DNA of 64,000 bases from Euptelea pleiosperma (taxonomy: Eukaryota; Streptophyta; Magnoliopsida; Ranunculales; Eupteleaceae). The translations under genes and the position numbers were made by a program. This document shows, piece after piece, positions 1 through 11,191 of this stretch (its first letter is position 1; every line of letters starts with the position of its first letter). Location of the stretch: positions 13,599,702 through 13,663,701 of the forward strand of contig CM068545.1 of the NCBI GenBank assembly GCA_035048495.1. Direction: 5' to 3'. A model generated the notes under the pieces. It was not told the origin of the DNA and did not search any database. It worked only from the letters and a program-made list of their open reading frames with translations.

Positions 1-358
1 TGAAGGGACCCCCATTTCTGACCCCCTTTTTTGACTCCCATCTTGGCGTACCCACGTAGAAGATGAATCAATGGCTGATTTTTGGTGAGGATAATCTCTA
101 TGGTGAGGAGATCATCCTCACAAAAATTCAAATCATTCTGATATTCATAGACTGGTTTAGAAGCTGAAGCATTATGGACCGTCAATTTTTATCGTGTAAC
201 TTTAAACCCACATTTGATGGGGTTCGAAATTTCAGAATGGGCTGATTTTTTGTTGGGGTGATCTATATGGTGAGGTTATCATCCCCACCAAAAATCAGCC
301 ATTGATTCATCTTTTACGTGGGTATGCCAAGATGGGGTCAGATATGGGGTTCCCCTGA
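1..358. mobile_element. Foldback MITE, family 1 (copy 1)
   Basis: The first about 110 bases return as an imperfect reverse complement in about 240-358. Both arms contain the words CCCACGTA, GATGAATCAATGGCTGATTT and GGTGAGGAT. Between the arms lies a core (about 140-240) with a 'subtract and square' look: ATTCTGATATT, a GACCGTC-type word and CACATTTGATGGGGTT. The same core and arms recur near 12.0, 26.6 and 27.0 kb. There is no coding capacity, so this is a non-autonomous inverted-repeat element. The left end may lie outside the window. Confidence 0.7.
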
Positions 359-492
359 GCCCGACCCTTATTCTTATGGCAATTTCCACAAATAAGTGGT
401 AAATCAGAAGCTTATTACTATCGAGCAAGTTTGACTTTCGAGCTATAACTAATGAGTACGTAAAACTTTGATGAAAGGCTCTGTCATCGAGG

Positions 493-835
493 CCGATGAC
501 AAGGTGCCATATGAGCCACATGGCACACTCTTGGAGGATTCTGACCGTATAGATGTTTGGCCAATCCTTAGGTGGACCTAAAAACCAAAAATAAGCTTGA
601 TTAGTTATTTCAAACCTTTGGATCTTTGTACCTTAAATAATGTTCAATAATGCTCAAATTCCCTCGGTTGAAATCAACCAATGAAAATAATTCCAATCCA
701 ATGCCTATAAATCACTAATCGGGCTGATTTTTTTGGTTTGGACCTTTATAGGTCCACTAAGGATTGGCCAAACATCCATACGGTCAGAGTCCTCTAAGAG
801 TATGCCACATGGCTCATATTGCACCTGTCATCCAA
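493..835. mobile_element. Foldback MITE, family 2 (copy 1)
   Basis: Terminal inverted repeats of about 85 bp (493-580 against 745-833) share GATGACA, ATGAGCCA, TGGCA, CTCTGACCGTAT and TGTTTGGCCAATCCTTAG. The centre holds AATCCAATGCCTATAAATCA-type sequence and AATCGGGCTGATTTTT, the hallmark of a family that recurs near 7.0, 8.7, 11.6, 20.2, 20.6 and 45.9 kb. No ORF is present. Confidence 0.72.
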
Positions 836-1046
836 GTTTTTCTCATAGCTAATCAAGAGATATTCCCACAAATTCAGGCAAACGTATGATGTGCTAATAA
901 ACGGAGAGGACTTACAAACTCTCTAACAAGAAGTCACCAAGTACCCACCTCAGAAAGTATGCCACGTGGCTTACAAAAAAAAAGTACGTACCCACCTTAA
1001 AAAAAAAAAAGGGGAAAGTTTAGACAAAAAAATTGAAGTTGTTTAT

Positions 1047-4000
1047 TCACCCCCCGTAAGCTGTGCTATGGAACCTTTTAATGGTGCAAACGTTTAGAAT
1101 TCTGAGGAGGACCTGGTTGCTGGTGCACCTAGGTGTCTTGAACTGGCTCATAGCCACTCCATTCCCAATTGAGTACTCCAAAATCTTCTTAAACGTCCCC
1201 CTTTCAACAATGCAGAGCTCTAGAGGCCCGATCGAATTCGTCTTCCTTGAGACCACGTATCCCTGATCGACGAATGAAGCATCCATCTCCCGGCAACATT
1301 GATCGAGAATCGCTTCCTCAACTTCACCCTTGATCTCCCAGTAGATGACATAGTGCCCTGGTTGGTTGGTCAAATTGGCATGGCTAGTGAAATCGACTAC
1401 CTCGGCTCTTGCTTTGCTCAATAGCTGGGACCCCCTTTCAACTACCAATTGAAGGTCCTTTTCTGTATTTTTGTCGATATTTACAGTCAAAATTAGCTTT
1501 CTTCTGCAAATAAAGTTCAGTTTGGGCGTCCCTTTGTAAAAACCAGCCACCTCCACCACATCACCTAATCTAATTCTGTAGAGTCCTGAAAGTACAAAAA
1601 AGGACAAAATACCAAACAAGGCCTCTAAACCACACAATCCATACTTATAAGCTTTAACAAACAGCCTTTAATTATTTCTAACAAACTTATTATAATTGCA
1701 GACAGCACCATTAATGATAAAAGAGGAAAAAGATATATTCAAGATTTATTTGCTTGTGCATCAAGAGGCAGTATGTGTCAATGTGCCGGATGTGGTCGGT
1801 TGATGGTAACCAAAAACTGTTCTACAATGGGGAATACAAAATCAGGATGTGGGCTCACCCCGACCGACATGTTCCGTATTCGGAAATCCAAAGGGTCTGC
1901 AATATGGGTCCAGTTTGACGATCTAGGTCCCAAAGATGATCCAGTTTGACAATCGAAAAGATCGTACGGTTAGCATTATATATTCGATCGGGTCAACTAA
2001 AAGAGATTTACTAGTTAAGACACGTACATGAAAATGGTGGGTTTTGACACCCTTCTATGTTCACCACATGAGAAGAAACTTTGCTACATGAGGGTCGTTG
2101 GTGGGTAAGAACTCCCCTTCGCACGCACATGTTTTGGAAATTTAGGGCATGTTTGGATAACCAATTTCAAAAAATACTTTATTTAAAAAAGACTTTTTTT
2201 TTAAAAGATATTTTGAAAAATATGTCGTTTAGATCATCGTTAATGCAAAATGTCTTTATCTTCTCTTAATGGGCTCGCCATCACTATAATTGATGAGAGA
2301 GATAGAGTGAGAGTAGGTTTTTATTTTGTTTATATCATGTTCATTGAGCTAGCAAAATTTTAAAAAGCCTTTTTTGACTTGAAAAACACGTTTCAACTAT
2401 CCCTTTGTTGAAAAAATTTGCTGGTGCTAAACGATGGGGCAGATATAGGTGAAGAAAAAGATTCCCTCCCATGCATCTACCCCAGCATTTGCGGGAGAAA
2501 ATTTTGGCTGTTCCATTGCAAAGGGAACGGGAAGGTACCAGTAATCAAGACAACAAGTTGAGGTAGGGTCCACATTACCTTTGGAATATCTCCTTTTAAT
2601 ATATGTGATCATCCCCACTTCAAATGTGGTCCTGATTACGTCGACCACGTTTTTGTGCAATTCCACGTCTTTTTGTAGTCGAATTGCAACAGATATCGTT
2701 CAGCAATTTTTTTTCTTCTTCTCTTCCTCTTATGTTCTCCAAAGCAGCCCAAACATCATAGCGTTTTATGCAAAACGCGTTAAGCAGCACAAATTCAATT
2801 ATTCAAAATTAGATTTGGGGGATATATACACACACAACACACACGTCTTGTCAACAAGATTAAGAAGATGTTGCGATGCCACTTTAAAATATCCCCAAAC
2901 AAGCAAAGAGAACCAAACAGATCACAATCTACTAGATTCTTTTTTTATATATATATATATTTGTAAGCAATCTACGAGATTCTTAATTTAGGAAATAATT
3001 AATCATTAATTGAGCTAGTTGTACGGTCAGCATCCATACTTATCAGCTGCATTTATCTTCTTACCTTGAAAACAACGCTAGTTTCTCACTTTCTATGTTC
3101 TAGTGAGGGTAAAGGTTGAGAGAGAGAGAGGAGAGAAACTAACCTGTAAAAGTGGTGAGGACAACCTCATATTCCTGTCCAACCTGAACTTGAGAGAGTG
3201 GTACTGGGTCATCTTCTATAAAATCATCAATGGCTGGACTGTGATCTTGTTTCTGTCTGTAAAGAGGTATGAACTCAAAGTAAGAAAAAGTGGGTATTAC
3301 TGCAAAAGTAACATTCTCAGGAGGATTTAAAGGATCCATATTAACCCCAATCCAACTCTCTGTTGATCCATAATCAGCACAAACAATTGGCAAATCCCCT
3401 GCATAATGTCTTAGTTTCTTCAAATAATGTTGCATTGATCCTGTCATTATTGAATATACGTATTTTGCATTAGGCCACAGCTTTGAAATCAGAGAAAACC
3501 AATTGAATATTTCTAACTGTTTGCATTTCTCTTCAATCCTTGAAGCCAGAGTTGGGTTTGGAGAGATAATAATCTCCAACACAGCTTTTCTCATCTTAGG
3601 TAAGGTGACTTTTGTTGAACTTAGACTTCCTTCCCTTATATCCTTACATATATCTTTCCATACCTCTTCAAAGGTCGTGAAAGCTTGCACTATACTGTAA
3701 GCAAATGTGGAGGTGATGAACTCAACCTGATCGGAGAAAACAAGGCCAAGAAGGAGATGACAGTAAGTCGATTGCTTATAGTCTCCACCTGAAATTACTT
3801 CTTGTGGGCTACAAGTAAATGATTTTGTTTTCTTCTGTTTAATCTTGAATTCTTCACTTGCAAAGTAATGGGTTGTGGCTGTTCCTACTACTAAGCCTCC
3901 CTTGGTTTTGGACCGTTGGCTGCTGTAAATGAACTCAAGGATCCTCCCTCCAGCCTTTATTGGAAAAGCCCTAGTGCCACCACCAAAAGATGAAGATAAA

Positions 4001-4970
4001 GAAGAAGTTAGTAAAAAGAAAAACCAGCTCAACTAGATATTAAAATCTAGGAAGAATGAAAAATTAACAATAACCCATTATTATTCCAAACTTGATCATC
4101 TTCTTTTCCTTGGTGGGAACTTGATCATATCCAATATAATGAAATTTATTATGTTTATAAACATCAAACCAACACATGGCCCCACAATTGATAAACATCA
4201 ATACAGCTTGATATGCATTATTCAGAGAAAGAAGAAGATACATTTAAGAGTGAGATGGGTTGCAGACCTTGATCTATAAGCAGCTGCCAACCTAAAAATC
4301 TGAAGCGAAGTCTGCGAGCTGTGGCGAGTGAACGGGACGTACTTTTGTCTTCCCTCGGTTGTTCCGAACTACACCGCCAGTCGCATCCAGAGAGAAAAAC
4401 ATTAAAAGTGTAAAAAAAAAAAAAAAACCTTTGTACGAAAGCAAGGAAAAAGACCATTAATATAAAAAAAAAAAACAATTCTTTATTGTTTTCAACAAAG
4501 TCTGCAGAGCTTGTTCTTTATGAACTGTTATTCCTAGCTCAGATGGGTTCTCTCCCATCTATACTTGTAACCATTAAAACTTGAAAAAAAAAGGGATTAA
4601 ACACCAAATTAGTTTAATAAAGAGAAAGAATTAAAGGATCTATGTACCTTAAAGAGAGAGTGGTGATGGGTTCTTGAGTGAGGATTGGAGAAGAATCCCC
4701 ATCTGCAATTCTCTGTATATATGGCTCAACATCTGCATGGGAAACAAGAGGGACTAAAGAGGTGTAAAGGGATTCAAGAGCGCAAGGCTCCATCTCTTGG
4801 ATTTTGAGGTCCCCCAACCATCTCTTAAGGTATTCAGTCCTGAAATTCTGTTCAATAATGCGTCGAAGCGTCTGGGTCTGAACCATCCCGGCGTTCTCCG
4901 CAATCTCGTCGAACCATCTGAGAATTTCATAGTCTTCATGGCTGTTGTTGTTGGTTGCAACTGGTTCCAT
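1047..4970 (-). CDS. GH3.10: GH3 acyl-acid amido synthetase, GH3.10/DFL2-like, frameshifted in exon 2
   Basis: GH3 enzymes adenylate acyl acids such as jasmonate, auxin or benzoates and transfer them to amino acids; they act in the cytosol. Exons (minus strand): 4648-4970, 4268-4368, 3144-3970, 1047-1585; about 595 codons if intact, normal for GH3. Exon 1 starts MEPVATNNN and ends ITTLSL. Exon 2 reads GTTEGRQKYVPFTRHSSQ. Exon 3 holds YGSTESWIGVN and TFAVIPTFSYFEFIPL; exon 4 holds LYRIRLGDVVEV and GPLELCIVERGTFKKI. From memory these match Arabidopsis GH3.10 better than JAR1. Splice sites for introns 2 and 3 are canonical and in phase. Exon 1 ends in phase 2 (AG), and after the only usable AG acceptor exon 2 reads TTCGGAACA where the family needs a sequence like TTCCGGAACA. 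The 1-base loss at the SSGTT ATP motif leads to a TAA a few codons into exon 3. An in-frame upstream ATG at 5097-5099 adds 43 residues; 4970 was chosen because it matches family N-termini. The break is either a pseudogenising deletion or a sequence error. Confidence 0.85.
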
Positions 4971-5209
4971 ATGGGTGATGGTTAAGATTGGTAGTGAAGG
5001 ATAAGATCGTGATAGTGCTGCCCCTCTCTCTCTAGAGAGAGAACCCACCCAAGAGCCCACTATGAAGAGTAGAGTATCTCTTCGTTTATCCGAAACCAAC
5101 CCAGTACTCTCTCAACTCTCTATCTTAGAGAAGTACGATAGCATGTAGACCACAAGACGGGCTATCGTTTGCAGATAGAGAGATTCTTTAAAAGGATGGA
5201 GACGAGTAG

Positions 5210-5227
5210 CCCCCCCCCCCATTTATA
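5210..5227 (-). promoter_or_regulatory. TATA box of the GH3 gene, followed by an 11-base G tract
   Basis: On the minus strand TATAAAT (5221-5227) lies about 255 bases upstream of the ATG at 4970 and is followed at once by eleven G (5210-5220). Transcription would be expected to start near 5190-5195. The leader between contains CT/GA-rich runs (about 5015-5042). Position and motif support a core promoter; the start site is inferred. Confidence 0.5.
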
Positions 5228-5655
5228 AGCGACCGTTTGAATTTTACAACGTCATATTCCACAACTATTGCTATTTTCTAATTTAGCTGAATAGAAAATT
5301 AAATGTCACACAAACACCTATCTTTCCTTATTCACTTGCATACTTGCATCAAGTAAGCTCAATGGATGGTTTAAAACTATTATTGTCTGTTCAAAGTAGG
5401 GAATACACACTCCACGTGTTGATCTTGGTCAACTATCATGAATGAAAAGTACTATAATAAGGTGCATGAGATACACGGTGTCAATACTGTTTTCACAGTC
5501 ATCTTAATTAGGTTTGTACCAATTAGTTTCCAATGATGCGCTTTTAAATCAAAATAGTCAAGAAATAATTAATTTATTTAGAAAATATAAAAGCACTCCA
5601 TGTAAAATTTTAGAAGCAAAATGATTATTTTATCCATTTTATAAGGTAAATAGGT

Positions 5656-5952
5656 ATAAAAGGGAGCCCATTGTATCCCCTCTTATAGGCTTCAATAAAG
5701 AAGGGCCGAGATCTTATCACTCAACTGGACGGTGGATCTCAGCTACTTAAACCCGATTTTGGCAAATGCTTTATCAAGAGTGTAGTGGGCACAAGCACCA
5801 GGAGCTCAGTTGTCTCCCCTTCTTATAGGTTTCAATAAAGAAGGGCCGAGATCTTATCTTCCAATTGGACGGTGGATCTCAGCCACACACCCGATTTTGA
5901 CAAATGCTTTGTCGGGGAGTGCTGTGGCCTGTGGGCACGGGCCACCCACTAG
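5656..5952 (+). mobile_element. Tandemly duplicated Helitron-like 3' end
   Basis: Two adjacent copies (about 5666-5800 and 5812-5952) share CTTATAGG, TTCAATAAAGAAGGGCCGAG, GGACGGTGGATCTCAG and CCCGATTTTG followed by CAAATGCTTT. The second copy ends in a hairpin, GTGGCC/GGCCAC with a 10-base loop, then CCACTAG, followed by T. A 3' hairpin just before CTAG and a T is the Helitron 3' signature. The inverted relative at 63798-64000 keeps the hairpin with different bases. No Rep/helicase coding sequence is seen, so it would be non-autonomous. Confidence 0.5.
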
Positions 5953-6616
5953 TTAATTAAAAACAAAACTTCATATTTCAAATACCATTTGCAAGGTCAC
6001 TTCTCTTTTATTATAGTATTATAGAAAATTACAGGTGAAAAAGAGGGAGAGAAGGGCATATCTCATGGCAAAAGTCGCAAAATGTGGATCAACTTTTACC
6101 CTAAAAATCCTTTTATTAGGGTTAGGACTGTAAATCATCTAATTCTATGTATAGAACTTTTGATTGGAGTGGAAAAATCATGCCAACTGCGGATGATAAT
6201 TGCCCCTTGAATGTATGGACTTTCTTCTGAATTAATTTAACCACATGGTAGTCCAAGCCAAGGTCTGAATCTTGATACAAGAGTTAAAATTGTCCAGTCA
6301 AAATGCCTTTTGTTAGACCCTATATGGTGAGTAGAGGAAAGTTTTCTAGAAAAACAAAAAGAGCTATAGATATAACAAAAGGAGGAAAAGATCCAAAACG
6401 TATATCAGCTCCAATAGTTGAAGACATCAAACCAAATTCAAATTCTGCAGAATCTCAGGAGAGCGTAGACTTTAGAATCCATTTCAATTTCCAACTTCTT
6501 GAGGTCCCGGCCTCGAGCCGATATATACTGAAGCCCAATGATTAGAGAATGCGCCTCAGCCTCAGCCTCGGTTGAACTAGCTCTCGATTTTCAGCCGCAT
6601 GGGAGAACACAATGTC

Positions 6617-6648
<32 letters not shown>

Positions 6649-6879
6649 CTAAAAGAATTAAATGTGAAGGGATTTGGTAGAAATGGGCACAAATTTTACA
6701 CCGGCTGGCTGACGTAACCTCTCCTCCAACTCATATTGGTACGGGACAAGGCATTTACTTCGCAAAGTGGACCGTTTCACGTTTCACTGGATTGGGCGGC
6801 AGCTAGTCCTATCTCTTTGGTCAGAAACCAACTAATGCTGTGCCCGAGGACACCAAAGTTTGAAATCTCCACTCCGAAA
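5953..6879. other. Gene-free interval with a (GA)n microsatellite
   Basis: No gene is recognised. The only clear structure is a GA repeat at 6617-6644. An 80-codon ORF at 6303-6545 is basic and resembles nothing I recognise; it lacks splice or promoter support and was not called. Confidence 0.5.
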
Positions 6880-7120
6880 ATGCCAGGTAGAGAGCACTCT
6901 TTCAGACCCAGTGATCACATGGACGTTTGACCCACCTAACGGTGGACCTACACGCCAAAAAGCAGCTTGATTGGTGATTTCTAGCAGTATATATGCCACC
7001 TGAAAAAATCTCAAATCCAACGAATAGAAATCACCAATAAGCCGATTTTTAGTGCGTGTAGGTCCACCAAGATGTAAACTGAACAGGTCCTGTTGGCCTC
7101 GAGAGAATGGCATGGGGCAT
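6880..7120. mobile_element. Foldback MITE, family 2 (copy 2)
   Basis: The left arm (about 6905-6985) contains GATCACATGGACGTTTGACC, GGTGGACCTACACGCCAAAA and TTGATTGGTGATTTCTAG. The right arm (about 7010-7090) contains the complement words AATCCAACGAATAGAAATCA, CCGATTTTTAGTG and GTAGGTCCACC. It belongs to the same family as the copy at 493-835, but is more degenerate at its ends. Confidence 0.6.
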
Positions 7121-7412
7121 TTTAGAAGGGTGATCGACATCAAATTCTGAAGTTTCCAGTGACAGTAAACTCGGGTTCCCACCGCCATCAACCTTGGTTT
7201 CCTCTTAAAACCAAAGTCGTGGTCCTACCAACAGTATCATCTCTGCGAGATTCCACTGCATTAAAGATGGAGGGTCCACCACACACACCTCTAATGGATG
7301 AGCAGTGTTAGCATTCACTAGTGGGCCGTCCTCCTTTGGTCCAAAACTGTGGTTATCGACCCCTTCAAACGTTCTTGTCCTTTCTAATGCCCAAGCCCCC
7401 CCACCCCAACAA

Positions 7413-7635
7413 AAAATGGACATCCGTTATAACGGCTCTTATTTAAAAAAAAAAAAACTGTTCTTTTACCGTTATTGATTTTTTTTAAAAATATAATCAA
7501 ATAATACTATTCTGACCTTTTTTACTCTTGATGTGACCCGTTATAACTGTCATACCGGTAACTTTATGGGACCGACAGTCTAACGGTAACTTTATAGGAC
7601 TGTTATACCGTTATAAGACACCATTTAAAGCCTTG
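7413..7635 (-). mobile_element. Word-mosaic foldback element D (TTATAACGG word)
   Basis: Read on the minus strand it opens with GCAAGGCTTTAAATGG followed by CTTATAACGGTATAACAG. The rest is dominated by CCGTTATAACGG, GTAACTTTAT and ACCGTTA words, ending near CCGTTATAACGGATG. The opening is homologous to elements A, B and C (34.0, 10.2 and 11.2 kb). No coding capacity. Confidence 0.5.
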
Positions 7636-8672
7636 CTCAAAATGCTTATAGTCCTCCGTATTCACACCACAGAAATTTAAAGACTATCGAATGAACTAGC
7701 GTTGTCAGAATGATACCATCGATTCATAAGAGGAAGAACAAAAAAAAAGAGTATACGTACTTTCTCCCACAGACAAATTACCTTTCTATCCTAAAGTTGC
7801 ATTTGGGATTGCGGTGACTAGGGCTTATAACTTATTGCTATAGGCCGTGGGTAAAACCAAAGAGTTTGAGTATCTTAGGACGATTTTGTTATTTAGAAAA
7901 TATATATATTAAAGACTATCAAGGGTAGTTTTGTTATTTAAAAAAGATATTTTATGATTTCATTTGTCATTTAGAAAAGCTTACAAGGGATTGTTTTGTC
8001 ATTTAAAAAATTATTAAAGGTTAGAAGCGTAAGTTTAATATTTATAAAGTTTTAATTCAATTTAGAAACTGCGATTCGCATAAGCTACAAGCAAAAACAG
8101 TTTTCAACTGCTTCTATTTTCTTGAAAACCTGTGAAAAAGTATCATTTCAACTTGCTAAAATCCATAACTGCAATAAGCAACCTCTCTCTCTCTCTCTCT
8201 CTCTCTCATCAACAATGAAAGAGATCCGAGTGATTTCTCGAAGATTATGGAGTCAAAAATAAATCTATAAAAATGGTTCATTTATCGTCCCAAGTCCTAA
8301 ATACTCTAAATGGACAACCCAAATCCTCAAAACAGATTATACACCAATGGCCTGTCTGAAAGGCTCATGTTATAAGGATCTAGCCCAATCCTAGCTTGGA
8401 AGAACTCATTTGATATTGCAGCCACTTTTCAAAAAGCCAACTCTAATCCTGTTTGAAGGACAAAATCTCAAAAAGTGGGCCATAATTGGTTACCAAACAT
8501 GGAAGAACAACGGACCAGAACTGACCTTGGTTGGCCCAAATTTTTGGATCCCAAACAAGCCCTAAGGGAGTGGCGCCAATTGACTTGTCCTGATCATTTG
8601 AGAGGACAAGGCATTCCTCATCCCCCAATTGGTTTTTCTTTGGGAAAATGATGTAACCAGCTATGCCTAAAA
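7636..8672. other. Gene-free interval with degenerate short repeats and (CT)n
   Basis: No gene is seen. Between about 7870 and 8030, phrases like TTTTGTCATTTAAAAAA recur four times with drift (TTTTGTTATTTA, TTTGTCATTTAG). A CT microsatellite lies at 8183-8207. Confidence 0.45.
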
Positions 8673-9005
8673 CTTTTTCAAATGTGGAAGCACGATTGTT
8701 TTTACTCACGGATGTTATTTGGGTCCACTGACCGCATGGATGTTTATCCACCCTTTGGTGGATATACACACCAAAAATCACCCTGATTGGTAATCTATAA
8801 CCATTAGATTTTAGCACTTTTTTGAGGTGTGCTTACAGCCGTTTAATTCAACCATTTTTTGAGTGCTAAAACCAATCGCTAGAGATCTTCAATCAAGCTG
8901 ATTTTTGTTATGAATGTCTACCAAGGGGTGGGCTAAACATCCATGCGGTCAGTGAGCCCACATGGCAGCAGTTACTAACAAAAATGCACTTCCACATTTG
9001 AAAAG
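8673..9005. mobile_element. Foldback MITE, family 2 (copy 3), near-complete ends
   Basis: Terminal inverted repeats of about 100 bp: left CTTTTTCAAATGTGGAAG and CCACTGACCGCATGGATGTT; right AACATCCATGCGGTCAGTGA and CTTCCACATTTGAAAAG. Inside are CACCAAAAATCACCCTGATT and, inverted, AATCAAGCTGATTTTTGTTA. This copy helps define the family termini. A further fragment with CCATCAAGGGGTGGGCCGAA lies at about 9089-9135. Confidence 0.72.
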
Positions 9006-9934
9006 ATCTCAGGTACACCTTGCTACACCACGACCCTTTTCTTTTTATAAGCAAGCAAGTGCATTTGAAGTTTTACCAACTAACACGTCCATCAAGGGGT
9101 GGGCCGAACATTAATGGGTCAGTGGGCCTGAAAAGTTAATTTTTTTTTTTTGTAAGCCATCCATAACTAAAACCAATCAAAGAGGAACCAACAACGGACC
9201 TAACCCGCCGCCGTAGACAGTTGTCCATCCTTAACATATTGTAGGGTTTTCACTCGCCACGTGTTCGACGGAGGACAGATGGGAGCTTAATCAGTCAAAA
9301 GAATGGAGAAACAAGACACCAGATCCCATTATCCTTCCTCCATTATTTCATCAAAGAGAAACTTCTTTAATCGAGAGATGTGAAACATCAATATTCTACT
9401 TAAGTTGAGGTGGGTCCATCCATCCTCCCCACCCTGGTTAGAGCTTGTCAAGATTTTTGCCAACAGACTCTACACTTACCAAAAGAAAATAGGGGGCCGG
9501 GTTTTCGGCCTCTGAGAACCAACCGCGTATTTGTAGTATATAGATATTGTTCAAGATTCGTATTTACATGAACACAACCATCCACAAAACATGCTTTCTA
9601 TTTTGAAGTTTGACATTTGAAAGAGACTATCACCATCAAGGTTCATTTGGTCCAGCACTTATAAATGTGAATCTTAGTCACATTAAGGGCCTATTTGGAC
9701 GGACCCCGTAACGGAATTTTTTGCCTTGTGCATTTCTTCACATAAATCAAATATTATTTATTAATAAATAAATAGGTGGAGCCGCCAAGGTTTAAAATAT
9801 CTTTTTGTCTCGTTGTTTCGATCGATTGAAATGAAACAAAACAGAACGAGACAATAGAAAAAATAGTATATGTCTTGATAAAATTAAACTTTTTAATATT
9901 TAATTATGTTACAAACTTGATTTTTAGCATGGCT
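9006..9934. other. Gene-free interval
   Basis: No gene is recognised. It includes a MITE family 2 fragment (9089-9135) and a CAAGGTTTAAA start (9786) followed by GTTTCG/CGAAAC-like words, which may be a decayed word-mosaic element. Confidence 0.4.
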
Positions 9935-10142
9935 TCGAGGACCCCCCTTTTACTGATGCTTCTCCGTGCTCGAGCATGGCCGTGGATTTGAAGAATCTAA
10001 CAGTGGTTGTCAGTGCCCCAAAAAGTCAAAAAGTGATGCCAGCTCGGTGCTGACAACCACCGTTGGATTCGACTCTCGGAATCCAACGGCCTAGCACATG
10101 AACACGAGAAGGGTGAGAAAAAAGGGGTCCCCTGAACCCAAC
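9935..10142. mobile_element. Short foldback element (about 208 bp)
   Basis: The left arm (GGACCCCCCTTTTACTGATG, then TCTCCGTGCTCGAGCATGGC and ACAGTGGTTGTCAGTG) is mirrored in the right arm (CTGACAACCACCGTTGGATT, GCACATGAACACGAGAAGGG, AAAGGGGTCCCC). The loop is only about 30 bases, so almost the whole element can fold on itself. No ORF. Confidence 0.6.
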
Positions 10143-10160
10143 TCTTTTAGCATTTATATG

Positions 10161-10565
10161 CATGATTTTAAAAACGGCCATTTAAAAACCTTTTAAACGG
10201 TAACGCCCCAAGCCCATTTCCATTTGAAACACGTTTTAACATTTTTTAATTTGACGGGCACTTTTTTTGTTTTAACAACCGTTAAAATCATTTAAACAGC
10301 CGTTAAATTCTGAAAAATTTTGTGAAAAAAATGGCTGTTAAATCCGTTTAATTCAGTTAATATCCATTTAATTTCTGTTAAATTCTGTTTCTTTTTTTAA
10401 TTTTTAAATTTCAAAATTTGAATTTCAGCACCATTTTTTCTATTTTTTTCATTAAAATCCGTTAAAAACCATTTAATTCTAGTTTTGCCCCCGGCCGTTT
10501 CAATCCGTTTTAACAGTAACACCCCCAGTCGGTTTAACTGTTAAAACGCCCTCCTTTAAACCTTG
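10161..10565 (-). mobile_element. Word-mosaic foldback element B (TTTAAACGG word)
   Basis: On the minus strand it begins CAAGGTTTAAAGGAGGGCG and runs through GACTGGGGGTGTTACTG, GGATTGAAACGGCCGGGGGC and GCTGAAATTCAAATTTTGAA to a CATG end. Nearly every stretch between these landmarks is a form of CCGTTTTAACGG or TTTAAACGG. It is the opposite-strand homologue of element A. Confidence 0.6.
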
Positions 10566-11191
10566 TTTATATGTGTTATAAAAAAAAAACACAGATTAGG
10601 TTTTTGACACAAGACGACACATTTCCCTATGTGACGAAACAAAATTTTGAATAATGGGTAGAGCCCACATGATTTGAAGGGAAAATATGTAATAATTGAC
10701 GGCTCTTGATTTGTGTGACGTTCGTTCCACAAGCAATGGTTGAGACTTGAGAGACTATTCCCGGAAACCTTTGCGCCAAGAAATTGTCAGACCGAAAAAG
10801 GCCACGAAATGCAATTGGTGCTATGTTTCACCCCCCCTGCTCTACCCAGTCTTGCACAACCAACAACCAAACAGAGCCTAAAACAATTAGGTAAATCAAG
10901 CAGCTCACAATCAGGTTGTTTTTGTACTAGTTTTATAAAAAATAAAAATGTGGTGCGTTGTAAACCACGTAGCACAAATCGAATACAAATCATGAGACTG
11001 TGACTAGTACGGTTCGAAAGTGGTCCACTTCTTAGGTCACCCGTATATTGTACCCACTATATTAGAAGATTTCGACCGTTCAACATAAACCCTAAAAAAG
11101 CATAAAATTTATTAGATCACTGAGTTTGATTTTAACGCACTGACGGTGTAGGACGCCTGCTCTGGGAGCCCGTGTTTGCTGTCTCCGGCAG

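Noticed and set aside
4361..4440. Alternative acceptor or donor that would rescue the GH3 frame
   Set aside because: The only other AG upstream of exon 2 lies next to the poly-T tract and would add out-of-family sequence; exon 1 has no second GT near its conserved end.
6303..6545. 80-codon plus-strand ORF with a basic N-terminus (MPFVRPYMVSRGKFSRKT)
   Set aside because: No family recognised, no splice or promoter context, and it runs into low-complexity DNA; chance open frames of this size are common here.
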